Shown one piece after another: positions 15,535 to 24,534 of a DNA stretch of 34,500 nt. The notes under the pieces are model-generated. The model did no database searches and had not been told where the DNA came from. It saw only the letters and a list, made by a program, of their open reading frames with translations. The stretch spans positions 1 through 34,500 of the forward strand of contig CAZHMN010000026.1 in the NCBI GenBank assembly GCA_964533705.1, in the 5' to 3' direction. Position numbers and translations under genes: made by a program. The stretch's first letter is position 1; each line of letters opens with the position of its first letter. The stretch is from CAZHMN01 sp964533705 (lineage in GTDB: Bacteria > Electryoneota > B3-LCP).

Positions 15535-16305
15535 ATGCTTCTCTTCTTGTCCGATGCACATATTGGAATGGGTCCCCCAGAAGACCAAGAGAAACGCAAA
15601 AAATACCTATTCGATTGCCTGGATTATTACAAACCTCAATTAGATAAGCTTTTTATCCTCGGCGATCTCTTCGATTTTTGGTTTGAATGGCGTCACGTTG
15701 TCCTCAAGCGCCATTTCGGAGTGCTATGCAAGCTCCGGGAGCTGACCTCCGCAGGCGTCGAACTGCACTATCTCGCCGGGAATCACGACTTTGCCCTAAG
15801 TGATTTTTTACCCGACGAAATCGGCGTTCAAGTGCACAGCGGAGAATATCATTTCATCCATGATGATAAGAGTTTTCACTTGCAGCACGGCGATGGCTTA
15901 GCTCCGGCGGATTGGGGCTACAGAATCCTGAAACGAATCTTTCGCAATCGCTTCAATCAGAAGCTCTTTTCGCTGCTTCACCCCGATTTCGGAGTAGATC
16001 TGGCTCATACCTCCAGCCGCACTAGCCGAAACTACAGCAGGCGACGCTGGGATATAGATGGCTGGGCTTATCTTGAAGCGGCCGAAAAATGCATCGCACA
16101 GGGGAACGATTACGTGGTTTTCGCTCATAATCACGAACCCATGCTGCAGCAGGTGCAAAGTGGGATTTACGTGAATACCGGCGATTGGATGAAGTATTTT
16201 TCTTACGCCCTATTCGAAGACGGTGTCATGAAGCTGAAATACTGGAATCAACCCTATATCGAACGTTCACAATCACGGGAAACTTCTCCACTTGCCGAAA
16301 AGTGA
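15535..16305 (+). CDS. LpxH-like metallophosphatase
   Basis: A calcineurin-like phosphoesterase close to UDP-2,3-diacylglucosamine hydrolase, which makes lipid X in lipid A synthesis at the inner membrane. In 256 residues the metal ligands are all present: D7 and H9 in SDAHIG, D44 in GDLFDFW, N83-H84-D85 in GNHD, H118 in HGDG, and H198/H200 in AHNHEP. Canonical LpxH has GNRD and GHTH, so this belongs to the LpxH-like group and the substrate is inferred. The ATG at 15529 is also possible; I prefer ATG 15535 because AAAGG at 15520-15524 then has normal spacing. It is the last gene before the terminator at 16329. Confidence 0.85.
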   Translation: MLLFLSDAHIGMGPPEDQEKRKKYLFDCLDYYKPQLDKLFILGDLFDFWFEWRHVVLKRHFGVLCKLRELTSAGVELHYLAGNHDFALSDFLPDEIGVQVHSGEYHFIHDDKSFHLQHGDGLAPADWGYRILKRIFRNRFNQKLFSLLHPDFGVDLAHTSSRTSRNYSRRRWDIDGWAYLEAAEKCIAQGNDYVVFAHNHEPMLQQVQSGIYVNTGDWMKYFSYALFEDGVMKLKYWNQPYIERSQSRETSPLAEK

Positions 16306-16328
16306 GGGAGCGTGATAGGCGGGTTGCT

Positions 16329-16353
16329 AAAAGCAGCGATCTTCGCTGCTTTT
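16329..16353 (+). terminator. Terminator of the Fe-S operon
   Basis: AAAAGCAGCGA (16329-16339), a TCT loop and TCGCTGCTTTT (16343-16353) form a perfect 11-bp hairpin. It lies 23 bases after the last operon gene and can act in either direction. Confidence 0.88.
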
Positions 16354-16367
16354 CTCATATTTGGGGA

Positions 16368-16396
16368 TTGACTTTTAACCGAAGATCACCGATATT
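16368..16396 (+). promoter_or_regulatory. Possible promoter of the penicillin-binding protein gene
   Basis: TTGACT (16368-16373) and GATATT (16391-16396) are 17 bases apart, just after the terminator of the preceding operon. The -10 match is modest. Confidence 0.45.
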
Positions 16397-16461
16397 GTTA
16401 TGGAACGGAAAGCTAACTGGCGAGTAAACACTTGTAGGACTTAAAAGACGGATTGGATGCT

Positions 16462-18684
16462 ATGGAGTCTTCGGGGACATTCATCTGGGGCGTGCTGAAA
16501 AGGACTTTTAAGCTGTTATGGATCAGCGGCTTGCTTATTTTGGTCTTCGGCGCCGGATTCGGCGTATATCTGGCCTTTTTAGCGCGCGATCTGCCTTCCC
16601 TCGAACAGTTGGAACATTACGATCCCCGCCTCACTACGACGATTCTCTCCTCGGACGGCGAAGTCATCAAGGAACTGTTCGTCCAGCGCAGGATATACAT
16701 ACCCTTGGATCGGCTTCCTGAAGATCTCATCAACGCCCTAATTGTAACGGAAGATCGGCGTTTTTACAAACACTGGGGAATGGATCTAAACAGGATCGCC
16801 AAGGCCGCTTTTATTAACATCACCTCCTTCTCCATCCGACAGGGCGCTTCAACTATCACCCAACAGCTGGCTCGCAATCTCTACCTCAGCTTCGAACAAA
16901 CCATGGCCAGAAAGCTGAAAGAGGCTATGACCGCGCTGCAGATTGAGAGAACTTATTCGAAGCGTGAGATTCTGGAGATGTATCTCACCCAGGCCTATTA
17001 CGGCCATGGTGCCTATGGCATCGAGGCGGCCGCGCAGCGCTATTTCGCCAAGAACGCCTCCGAATTAACACTCCCGGAATGCGCCCTTTTAATCGCGCAA
17101 TTAAAAGCTCCGGGACATTATTCACCTTTCAACCGACCTGAGGCCGCCAGGGGGCGCCGCAACTTAATCCTCCGTTTAATGCGCCAGTTCGATTATATCA
17201 CCGAAGCACAGTATGAGAAGGCAGCCGATTCTCCATTGGGCGTGGTACCGGACAAGAGAGTTGATTCTCAGGGCATCGCGCCGTATTTCACGGAAATGGT
17301 GCGACTGCAGCTTGAGGATCTGGGGAGGGAGATCGGATTCGATTATTACAGGGATGGTTTGACCATTTATACGACACTCGACAGCCGCCTGCAGGCCTGT
17401 GCGGAACGGGCGGTTAAAGGCCATCTGGATACGCTGCAGACAAGGTTCTTTGACTACTTCCTCAAGAAAGAAGCGCCCCACTTGATTGCAGAGAAGTATC
17501 CTGACCTGAGCAGAGCCGAAACGGTTGAACTGCTGGCGGATACCGCCTGGATTGATTCCGTTTTCAAAGATCAATCCAGAGTACAGGTTGCCTTCGTCGC
17601 GCTGGATCCCGCCACGGGGCGGATACTGGCCTTGATCGGAGGCCGAAATTTCGAAGAATCCAAGTTTAACCGGGCGGTGCAGGCGATTCGCCAGCCTGGC
17701 TCGGTATTTAAGGCATTCTCATATACAGCAGCGATCGACAACGGTTATCCACCGACGTTCCGGTTGTTGAATCAGGACGTCGTCGTCCACATGCCGGACG
17801 GCTCGCGCTGGACGCCTCCCAATTATGACGGCAGCCGCGGCGGTCTGACCACGCTGCGAGTTGGACTGAAGAAGTCGTTGAACCTGGTGGCAGTCAGGCT
17901 CGTCCAGGAGATCGTTCAGCCGAAAGACGTCATCCGCTACGCCCGGCAACTGGGCATCACCACGCGACTCGATGCAGTTGACGCGATTGCGCTGGGTTCC
18001 AGCGGCGTTATTCCCATCGAGCTGACGGCCGCCTATGGAGTTTTCGCCAATCGCGGTGTATATTGCGAACCCTTCGGCATTATGCGCATCTCGAACCGCA
18101 ACGGTGACGTGCTTTATGAACGCGCCCTCCAACGTCGGGTGGCTCTCTCCGAAGAAACAGCCTATATCATGACGGATATGCTGAAAAGCGTTATAACTGA
18201 TGGGACGGGTGGCTCTTCGAGATGGAAATACGGATTTTACCGTCCCGCCGCCGGAAAGACGGGCACGACCAATGACTACACCGACGCCTGGTTTGTCGGC
18301 TTTACCCCCCAGCTTGTAGCCGGCGTCTGGGTTGGATTGGATGATCCGGCTATCAGCCTGGGAGAGGGTCAATCCGGCGCGCGTGCGGCACTACCCATCT
18401 GGGCCACCTTCATGAATGCCGCCTATGATACTCTGGGCTGGGAAGTGGCGGACTTCATCATGCCCGCAGGAGTCGTGAAGATGGAAATCTGTGCGGATTC
18501 TTTTAAGAGAGCCAGGGATTTTTGCCCCAACATTATTGAAGAAGTCTTCCGTGTNNNNNNNNNNNNNNNNNNNNNNNNNNNNNNNNNNNNNNNNNNNNNN
18601 NNNNNNNNNNNNNNNNNNNNNNNNNNNNNNNNNNNNNNNNNNNNNNNNNNNNNNTTTAACTGGAATAATAAATATTTTCAGTAA
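16462..18684 (+). CDS. Class A penicillin-binding protein (PBP1A type)
   Basis: A bifunctional peptidoglycan synthase anchored in the inner membrane. One transmembrane segment (about 18-40) is followed by the GT51 glycosyltransferase domain with catalytic Glu97 in TEDRRFYKHWG, the QGASTITQQLARN motif and a K-x-x-E-x-x-x-A-x-x-x-E helix. The transpeptidase domain has SVFK (414-417), SLN (472-474) and KTGT (599-602), so all catalytic residues are present. A 100-N gap starts at 18555; what follows (FNWNNKYFQ then stop) may not belong to this gene, so the true C-terminus is unknown. The TTG at 16453 is an alternative start; the ATG was preferred. A promoter candidate lies at 16368. Confidence 0.9.
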   Translation: MESSGTFIWGVLKRTFKLLWISGLLILVFGAGFGVYLAFLARDLPSLEQLEHYDPRLTTTILSSDGEVIKELFVQRRIYIPLDRLPEDLINALIVTEDRRFYKHWGMDLNRIAKAAFINITSFSIRQGASTITQQLARNLYLSFEQTMARKLKEAMTALQIERTYSKREILEMYLTQAYYGHGAYGIEAAAQRYFAKNASELTLPECALLIAQLKAPGHYSPFNRPEAARGRRNLILRLMRQFDYITEAQYEKAADSPLGVVPDKRVDSQGIAPYFTEMVRLQLEDLGREIGFDYYRDGLTIYTTLDSRLQACAERAVKGHLDTLQTRFFDYFLKKEAPHLIAEKYPDLSRAETVELLADTAWIDSVFKDQSRVQVAFVALDPATGRILALIGGRNFEESKFNRAVQAIRQPGSVFKAFSYTAAIDNGYPPTFRLLNQDVVVHMPDGSRWTPPNYDGSRGGLTTLRVGLKKSLNLVAVRLVQEIVQPKDVIRYARQLGITTRLDAVDAIALGSSGVIPIELTAAYGVFANRGVYCEPFGIMRISNRNGDVLYERALQRRVALSEETAYIMTDMLKSVITDGTGGSSRWKYGFYRPAAGKTGTTNDYTDAWFVGFTPQLVAGVWVGLDDPAISLGEGQSGARAALPIWATFMNAAYDTLGWEVADFIMPAGVVKMEICADSFKRARDFCPNIIEEVFRXXXXXXXXXXXXXXXXXXXXXXXXXXXXXXXXXXFNWNNKYFQ
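18555..18654. other. Assembly gap of 100 N near the end of the penicillin-binding protein gene
   Basis: Exactly 100 N. The real C-terminus of the penicillin-binding protein, and perhaps additional sequence, falls in the gap. Confidence 0.99.
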
Positions 18685-18699
18685 AATGTCTATTTGTTG

Positions 18700-18728
18700 T
18701 TGCAATTTAACTGAGGGAATGTTATATT
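18700..18728 (+). promoter_or_regulatory. Promoter of the large secreted sorting-domain protein
   Basis: TTGCAA (18700-18705) and TATATT (18723-18728) are 17 bases apart, 80 bases before the ATG at 18809, which has a strong AAGGAGG ribosome site. Confidence 0.55.
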
Positions 18729-18808
18729 TAGCGCGATTTATGAAGGGTTCAAGTCGAATTCACTGACTTTTTCCAATCAAAAACTCAGTTACACAAAAGG
18801 AGGCGGAT

Positions 18809-20665
18809 ATGAGTCGAGGAATAATGGTTGCTCTGGCTCTTATTTTATGCTGGAGCATGGCTTTTGCGGGTGCTGGCCCGATTGCAGGGAATAAGTTTAT
18901 AGCACCTGGAACGGACGATACCGGCGGGCCTGATGCCTACGGCTACACCTGGATTGATTCCAATGAACCGGGCGGCCCAACGGTCAACTGGGTGGACATT
19001 ACCGGTGTGGGGACGCGGGTAGATGGATTGGGCGATGATAACTGGGTTGGCCCGTTTGACATTGGATTTCCTTTCCATTATTACTGGTATGACGTCACCC
19101 AGTATTACATCGGATCCAACGGGTATCTAAAATTCGGGTCTCCTGTAAATATTTCGCAGCCGTTTCCCACTTCGATCCCGTTGTCATCTAGCCCCAATGA
19201 TTTTATTGCCGTTTACATCGCAGATTGGTATCCGGGACAGCCGGGAGTCCAGGATAGCGTTTACCGTTGGACGAACAATGTGGATAGCCTGGTGGTATCC
19301 TGGATAGGCGTTCATCCGTGGGTTGGTCCGGGTGTCATTGATGGACCGCACACTTTCCAGGTCATCCTTACGGATACAGATAGTTCCATCACCTTCCAGT
19401 ATGGGAATCAGCAGGGTACGGTTTCCAATGATGACATTTTGATCGGTATCGAAAACAACAATGGTCAGGTGGGATTAGAGCATTCACATGATGCCTACCC
19501 CGATCGCGGGTACGCCGTGTACTTTGACTATCCTGAAAGCACGACCTACGTCGTTCACGACATGGCCGCTCACGCTACCTCCAACCAAAACTCAGAAGGA
19601 TTCTTCCTGGTCGTGGGTGATGAATACACGCCCTGGGCGATGGCTAAGAACACGGGAAACCAGATTGAGTCAAGCTACGATGCTGAATTCAACATACAGC
19701 AGGAGGGCGGCGGTATTGTATTCAATGAATCGGTGCCCATGGGCACGATTAATCCCGGCGAGGAACAGGAGATCACTTATGGTTCCACCTGGATGGCCTC
19801 GTCCGTCGGGCAGTACTTCATGAGTTTTGACGTCATCCTGACCGGCGACATGAATCCCAACAATGACACCAGGATGGCTGAATGCCGTGTTATGACGCTG
19901 CCGGGACAGATGCTCTACGATGACGGTGTCTTTGAGCAGGGTTGGAGCTGGGAAGGAGGAACCGGCGGTATGGGACAACGCTTTGTTCCTCCGCTCTATC
20001 CTGTCCAGATTGACGAGATATGGTTTTACATCGCCGGGGCAGGTGGAACCCAGCCCTTCACGGCCAAGATTTTCGACGATGACGGCGTTGGCGGCATGCC
20101 GGGAACCGAGCTGTTCAGCCAGGATGTAGACGCTCCGGTTTCGGGAGCCTATCCTGTCAACACGACCGCCGCCAATATTATAATAGAGGACGGCGCCTTC
20201 TTCGTTTCCTGGCACATGGTCGGCGAGGGCACTCCCGCGATCGGTCTGGATCAATCGCCTGAGCAGATGGGATCCCGTCAGGCCTGGGAATACACCGGCG
20301 TCTGGGCGCCCTTCCGGCAGGGCGAAACGGATGATTGCATGATCCGTTGCGCGATCCACGAGGTTGTCGGCGGTGTCATCAGTGATCCGACGATTAAGCC
20401 GATGAGGTTTTCCCTGTACCCGGCTTTCCCCAATCCATTCAATCCAACCACGACGATCCAATACGATCTGCCGTCCGCATCTTCCGTAAATATGATTGCC
20501 TACGACCTCTCCGGACGAACTGTGGCTACTCTGGCCAACGGATGGCACCAGCAGGGTCGCTACGAGGCGGTCTTCGATGGTTCCACTTTGGCCTCGGGAA
20601 TATATCTGATCAAGCTCGAGGCTGGCCAGCACAACGCGACCACGAAAGTGATTATGATGAAGTGA
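18809..20665 (+). CDS. Large secreted protein with a C-terminal type IX sorting domain
   Basis: A 618-residue exported protein of unknown function. A signal peptide (residues 1-20, ending AFAGA) is followed by a beta-rich domain in which D-I-G-F-P-F-x-Y-Y-W-Y and Y-I-G-S-N-G-Y-L-K-F-G resemble the fibulin/NIDO-like outer shell found in other surface proteins of these bacteria. Residues about 240-360 look like a CARDB-type immunoglobulin-like domain (V-H-D-M-A-A-H, then N-P-N-N-D-T). The next block from 370 is a jelly-roll-like domain. The last 80 residues are the sorting domain: Y-P-A-F-P-N-P-F-N-P-T-T-T-I, Y-D-L-S-G-R and GIYLIKLEAG, ending VIMMK. No catalytic motif was recognised. It is monocistronic, with its own promoter and terminator. 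Confidence 0.85.
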   Translation: MSRGIMVALALILCWSMAFAGAGPIAGNKFIAPGTDDTGGPDAYGYTWIDSNEPGGPTVNWVDITGVGTRVDGLGDDNWVGPFDIGFPFHYYWYDVTQYYIGSNGYLKFGSPVNISQPFPTSIPLSSSPNDFIAVYIADWYPGQPGVQDSVYRWTNNVDSLVVSWIGVHPWVGPGVIDGPHTFQVILTDTDSSITFQYGNQQGTVSNDDILIGIENNNGQVGLEHSHDAYPDRGYAVYFDYPESTTYVVHDMAAHATSNQNSEGFFLVVGDEYTPWAMAKNTGNQIESSYDAEFNIQQEGGGIVFNESVPMGTINPGEEQEITYGSTWMASSVGQYFMSFDVILTGDMNPNNDTRMAECRVMTLPGQMLYDDGVFEQGWSWEGGTGGMGQRFVPPLYPVQIDEIWFYIAGAGGTQPFTAKIFDDDGVGGMPGTELFSQDVDAPVSGAYPVNTTAANIIIEDGAFFVSWHMVGEGTPAIGLDQSPEQMGSRQAWEYTGVWAPFRQGETDDCMIRCAIHEVVGGVISDPTIKPMRFSLYPAFPNPFNPTTTIQYDLPSASSVNMIAYDLSGRTVATLANGWHQQGRYEAVFDGSTLASGIYLIKLEAGQHNATTKVIMMK

Positions 20666-20683
20666 GTTTAACCGCTTAGGATG

Positions 20684-20712
20684 AAAAAGCCCCGCGTATG
20701 CCGGGGCTTTTT
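20684..20712. terminator. Terminator after the large secreted protein gene
   Basis: AAAAAGCCCCG (20684-20694) and CGGGGCTTTTT (20702-20712) form a strong hairpin with flanking A and T runs, 19 bases past the stop codon. Confidence 0.9.
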
Positions 20713-20752
20713 CGCTAATATTTACAGATTCGGTTGAGTTTTGCCGATCCAT

Positions 20753-20852
20753 NNNNNNNNNNNNNNNNNNNNNNNNNNNNNNNNNNNNNNNNNNNNNNNN
20801 NNNNNNNNNNNNNNNNNNNNNNNNNNNNNNNNNNNNNNNNNNNNNNNNNNNN
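20753..20852. other. Assembly gap of 100 N hiding the start of otsA
   Basis: Exactly 100 N. OtsA enzymes have roughly 120-130 residues before the GFFWHIPFP motif that appears right after the gap, so about 360 or more bases are missing. The gap is therefore longer than drawn. Confidence 0.95.
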
Positions 20853-21794
20853 CCTGACGCCAGGGTCGGATTTTTCTGGCATATCCCCTTTCCAGACGTG
20901 GACGTTTTCAGCATCCTGCCCGGCGCCAGGGGATTTATCGAAGCGATGCTGGGCGCTGATCGAATTGGTTTTCATGTTCCCAACTACGTTGAAAGTTTTC
21001 TCAAAACAGTCAGCAGGCTCACCTCGCACGAGGTGGATCCTGATAGGGGGCGCGTCATTTTTAAAGGGCGGGAGGTTCAAGTTGGAGCCTGGCCGATTTC
21101 GGTTGATTATAAGACGATTAACGACCGGGCCGGATTAGCTTCGATACAGAAGAAAGCCCTGAAAATTAGAGAGACTTTCTCCGCTGAGCGAATCATCCTG
21201 GGAGTCGACCGCCTGGATTATACCAAGGGAATCCTGGAGAGGCTATTCGCCATTGATCGCTTCTTTTTGAAGCATCCCAAATACAGGGGAAAAGTCAGCT
21301 TTATCCAGGTGGCTGCACCCAGCCGTAGCCAGGTGGGATCATACAGAGATTTGAAGGCGAAAATCGAAAGGACTGTCGGTGAAATCAACGGCAAGTATGC
21401 CAGATTGGGCTGGACGCCTGTTCATTATTTCTACAAGGGATTCAACTTCGATGAGGTGCTGATTCTCTACTTAGCCGCAGATGTTGCCCTGGTCACGCCG
21501 CTGATAGACGGAATGAATTTGGTGGCAAAAGAGTATGTCAGTGCACGACTTGATAATACCGGCGTTTTGATATTATCTGAAAGGACGGGCGCGGCCCGGG
21601 AGCTTAAAGAAGCGATACCCGTCAATCCCTACGACGTGGAAGGCACCGTAGATGCCATCAGTCGCGCCCTGCGGATGTCTCGAAGGGAACAGCGACAACG
21701 CATGATCGCTCTTAGAAATCGGGTAAGAAATTGGGATATTTTCCGCTGGGCTGATGCCTTTCTTTCCGGCCAGCCTGCGTCGTTCGATCGTTGA
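20853..21794 (+). CDS. otsA: Trehalose-6-phosphate synthase, 5' end missing
   Basis: A GT20 enzyme that joins UDP-glucose and glucose-6-phosphate. The visible 313 residues begin PDARVGFFWHIPFPDVDVFS, which fits the middle of the N-terminal Rossmann domain (family pattern G-F-F-L-H-I-P-F-P). Next come L-G-A-D-R-I-G-F-H and G-V-D-R-L-D-Y-T-K-G, the sugar-phosphate and nucleotide site, then PSRSQVGSY, and finally D-G-M-N-L-V-A-K-E-Y in the C-terminal domain. The catalytic core after the gap is intact. The reading frame is open from the gap edge, so the ORF was truncated by assembly, not mutation. OtsA and OtsB are separated by two bases, an otsAB operon. Confidence 0.93.
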   Translation, partial: PDARVGFFWHIPFPDVDVFSILPGARGFIEAMLGADRIGFHVPNYVESFLKTVSRLTSHEVDPDRGRVIFKGREVQVGAWPISVDYKTINDRAGLASIQKKALKIRETFSAERIILGVDRLDYTKGILERLFAIDRFFLKHPKYRGKVSFIQVAAPSRSQVGSYRDLKAKIERTVGEINGKYARLGWTPVHYFYKGFNFDEVLILYLAADVALVTPLIDGMNLVAKEYVSARLDNTGVLILSERTGAARELKEAIPVNPYDVEGTVDAISRALRMSRREQRQRMIALRNRVRNWDIFRWADAFLSGQPASFDR

Positions 21795-21796
21795 TA

Positions 21797-22627
21797 ATGA
21801 AAAAACCTGATACGCTACCCCATGTTTTCACCGCCTGGGGAGACGTCTTGCAGTCCTTGTCCAGAGCCGAAAAAGTCCTGTTGGGGTTTGATTTCGATGG
21901 TACCCTGTCGCCGATTGTTGAAAGGCCCGAACTGGCTTTCATGGAGCCTGAGTGGGGGTCATTGTTAAATCAATTGTCTTCCTTTCAAAACCTATTCGTT
22001 GTGATTCTATCCGGGAGATCACTGGATGATCTCAGCAAACGGATAAACTTGGATCGAGTCACCTTAGCCGGCGATCACGGCTTAAGAATTCGACTGGAGG
22101 ATGGCACCGAATATCAACCGGAGCACAGCGAAACCCAGGCAGAATTAAGGGATATATTCGGTCAAATCGAAACGTTTACGAGGGACATTGAAGGCATTCA
22201 CCTCGAACCGAAGGAATTTTCCCTGACGATCCATTACCGATCAGCACCCGCCGGGACTTCTGCAATCCTCGAGCGGGCTTTGAAGAAGATGTTGTCGGGA
22301 ACTTCGTTGCGGCTGCAATCAGGACGAATGTGCTGGGAGATCAACCCGGATATAGGCTGGAATAAGGGCGATGCCTTCGAATGGATACGCGCTCAATATA
22401 TTGGCGATAATCCAAGGCGGTTCGAACTCTACGTGGGCGATGACCGCACGGATGAAGACGTCTTTAAAAAGATGCAAACACGAGGTTTCCCGATACTCGT
22501 AATATCTACTGAGAAGACCGGAGCGACCAACGCGAATTTTCGCCTGGACAGTCAGGCTGAGGTTGGTATCCTCCTGGAAAGACTGATGGAGCACATATCA
22601 GAGCGATCAACAAAGAAGTCGAATTAA
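21797..22627 (+). CDS. otsB: Trehalose-6-phosphate phosphatase
   Basis: A HAD-family phosphatase that completes the OtsAB pathway by removing the phosphate from trehalose-6-phosphate. In 276 residues, motif I DFDGT (32-36) provides the nucleophile Asp, motif II is SGRS (72-75), N-K-G-D-A (189-193) supplies the Lys, and motif IV GDDRTDED (214-221) binds Mg2+. The family cap domain lies between, with G-D-H-G near 92-95. The TTG at 21791 is a possible upstream start; ATG 21797 was chosen. It follows otsA almost directly and is followed by the DUF5752-like gene after 2 bases. Confidence 0.93.
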   Translation: MKKPDTLPHVFTAWGDVLQSLSRAEKVLLGFDFDGTLSPIVERPELAFMEPEWGSLLNQLSSFQNLFVVILSGRSLDDLSKRINLDRVTLAGDHGLRIRLEDGTEYQPEHSETQAELRDIFGQIETFTRDIEGIHLEPKEFSLTIHYRSAPAGTSAILERALKKMLSGTSLRLQSGRMCWEINPDIGWNKGDAFEWIRAQYIGDNPRRFELYVGDDRTDEDVFKKMQTRGFPILVISTEKTGATNANFRLDSQAEVGILLERLMEHISERSTKKSN

Positions 22628-22629
22628 CT

Positions 22630-23289
22630 ATGGCGGAACAATTTCGATTTTATACTGAGGCCGGTCTGGTCATCCATACCAATTTCAAGGCCGAAAGCCT
22701 CAAATCCCTTCTCATAGGTCTGAAGAAGGTTTCGGGTTCTTCCATCTTCTATCATATGCACCATGCCTTGCTGCGCAGGCACTTCGCCACCAGCGATCAA
22801 ATGAACGATTTCGCCCGCTGGGTGATGGTGCAGTTGGGTCAGACCTCGCTGGCCGAAAGGCTGGCATCCATTGATCCCATGGCCTGTCATTCGGTGCGCG
22901 AAGCTCGAGAGCAGCTTATCAGCTACGTGCAGGACTACGTCGGCGCCGGTGAACTGTTCTTCAGGGTAGCCGAAGGAAATGAGTTCCATTTCCTGGAATT
23001 GCACAGCATGGTCTTGCCCTTGAAGAGCCATGCGGATGATCTGGAATCGTTTTATCACGGTCTAAAAAAGACCAGTTCGGGAACTCTCTTCTATCACATG
23101 ATCGAGGCTCCTATCAGATTGGGAAAGCCGTCCAATGATTTTTCGGAGTGGCTGAAAAATTCACTAAATGAGGATCAGTTAGCCGAAGAGATATCCCGAC
23201 TGAATCCTTACATGTACAATCTATATGAACTTAAAGCTGAAATTCTGCAGCGGGTCAGGAATAGACTAAAAGAACTCTGGAAATCATGA
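22630..23289 (+). CDS. DUF5752-like protein with two internal repeats, in the trehalose operon
   Basis: A 219-residue cytosolic protein with no known function that resembles the DUF5752 family. It consists of two similar halves: residues about 5-100 and 118-210 each carry a beta segment, then GLKKxSG-x-x-F-Y-H-M (SGSSIFYHM at 35-43, SSGTLFYHM at 149-157), a D-F-A-R-W or D-F-S-E-W helix, and a closing helix with L-A-E-R/L-A-E-E. No catalytic motif is evident. It starts two bases after otsB and overlaps the TreT-like gene by 4. I infer that it accompanies trehalose enzymes as a regulator or chaperone, but the sequence gives no proof. Confidence 0.75.
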   Translation: MAEQFRFYTEAGLVIHTNFKAESLKSLLIGLKKVSGSSIFYHMHHALLRRHFATSDQMNDFARWVMVQLGQTSLAERLASIDPMACHSVREAREQLISYVQDYVGAGELFFRVAEGNEFHFLELHSMVLPLKSHADDLESFYHGLKKTSSGTLFYHMIEAPIRLGKPSNDFSEWLKNSLNEDQLAEEISRLNPYMYNLYELKAEILQRVRNRLKELWKS

Positions 23290-24515
23290 AGGATCTCGAC
23301 AAGTACACCTCCATCGTTGGCAAAGCGGAAATCGACGAGATCAAATCGCTGGCCGGCTATTTAAAAGGCAAGCGAGTCCATCACATCAACTCCACCAAAG
23401 AGGGTGGAGGAGTGGCTGAAATCCTGCAGCGTTTGGTGCCTTTAATGAAGAGTCTGGGAATCAAGGCCAGTTGGGATGCCATCCACGGTGATTCGGTCTT
23501 CTACGACGTAACCAAGATGATTCACAACGCGCTGCACGGCCAGGAATTTGAATTTAAACCGGAATATACCGAAATTCTGGAAAAAACGAACGAAAAAAAC
23601 AAGGACCTGTTGAACGAGCCCGCGGACGTTACCATTATCCACGATCCTCAGCCTTTACCGTTGGTTTTATTTAGGGACGGCCAAGAGCGCCCCTGTTGGC
23701 TGTGGCGCTGTCACATTGACGTCTCCGAAGCCGATTATCACTTCTGGGGGGCCCTGCGCAGGTATGTGGAGCGTTTTGACGGGTCAATTTTTCACATGGC
23801 CGAGTACACCAAAGGTTTGAGCATCCCGCAGTACATCATCCCTCCGGCCATTGATCCGCTCTCCGACAAAAACCGTGAGCTTTCCTCGAATGAAGTTCGG
23901 GATATTATCCAAAAGTTGGGAGTAGATCCCCAAAAACAATACGTTCTCCAGGTTTCTCGTTTCGACCGTCTGAAAGACCCGGTGGGTGTTATCCAAGCTT
24001 TCAGAATGATTCAAAAGTGGCACGATGCTCAGCTTGTTTTAGCGGGAGGCGGCGCATCAGACGATCCGGAGGGGGTAAAAGTTCTGCAGGAAGTTCGCGA
24101 GGCCGCCGATGGAGATCCTAACATTCACATTCTTGATCTGCCACCGACGAGTAACCTCGAAATCAACGCTCTGCAGAGAGGTGCCAGCGTCATCGTTCAG
24201 AAGTCGCTGAGGGAAGGATTCGGATTGGTGGTGACGGAGGCCATGTGGAAGGGTAAACCGGTGGTGGGCGGTGCGACTGGTGGAATCAGAACGCAGATTA
24301 TTCAAAATACGACGGGATTCCTGGTGTCAACTATCGAAGGCACGGCCTATCGCATACGCCAACTGCTGTCCAATCCCGGTCTGGCTGATCGGCTGGGGCA
24401 CTCCGCCAAGGAATACGTGCGTTCCAATTTTCTGCTCCCAAGTTATCTGAAAAACTGGCTCTTGCTGCTCATCTGTCAGGCGCATAAGGGGGAGAAAATC
24501 ACCTTTCTAGAATAG
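23286..24515 (+). CDS. treT: Trehalose glycosyltransferring synthase (TreT-like, GT4)
   Basis: TreT makes trehalose in one step from a nucleotide-glucose and glucose. The 409-residue GT4 protein has H-I-N-S-T-K-E-G-G-G-V-A-E-I-L near residues 33-47, the family's N-terminal substrate loop, HDPQPLP near 118-124 and W-R-C-H-I-D near 139-144. In the C-terminal domain are VSRFDRLKDP and the donor-site REGFGLVVTEAMWKGKPVVGG read as consecutive blocks with the E-x7-E pair. The family also includes trehalose phosphorylases, so the reaction is inferred from the strong TreT-like loops and the operon. Its presence next to otsAB gives this cell two trehalose routes. Confidence 0.85.
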   Translation: MKDLDKYTSIVGKAEIDEIKSLAGYLKGKRVHHINSTKEGGGVAEILQRLVPLMKSLGIKASWDAIHGDSVFYDVTKMIHNALHGQEFEFKPEYTEILEKTNEKNKDLLNEPADVTIIHDPQPLPLVLFRDGQERPCWLWRCHIDVSEADYHFWGALRRYVERFDGSIFHMAEYTKGLSIPQYIIPPAIDPLSDKNRELSSNEVRDIIQKLGVDPQKQYVLQVSRFDRLKDPVGVIQAFRMIQKWHDAQLVLAGGGASDDPEGVKVLQEVREAADGDPNIHILDLPPTSNLEINALQRGASVIVQKSLREGFGLVVTEAMWKGKPVVGGATGGIRTQIIQNTTGFLVSTIEGTAYRIRQLLSNPGLADRLGHSAKEYVRSNFLLPSYLKNWLLLLICQAHKGEKITFLE

Positions 24516-24534
24516 AATACCGTAGTTCCGCATA

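Noticed and set aside
18655..18684. True C-terminus of the penicillin-binding protein (FNWNNKYFQ)
   Set aside because: It comes after a gap of unknown length and has no resemblance to the family end; the continuity of frame could be chance.
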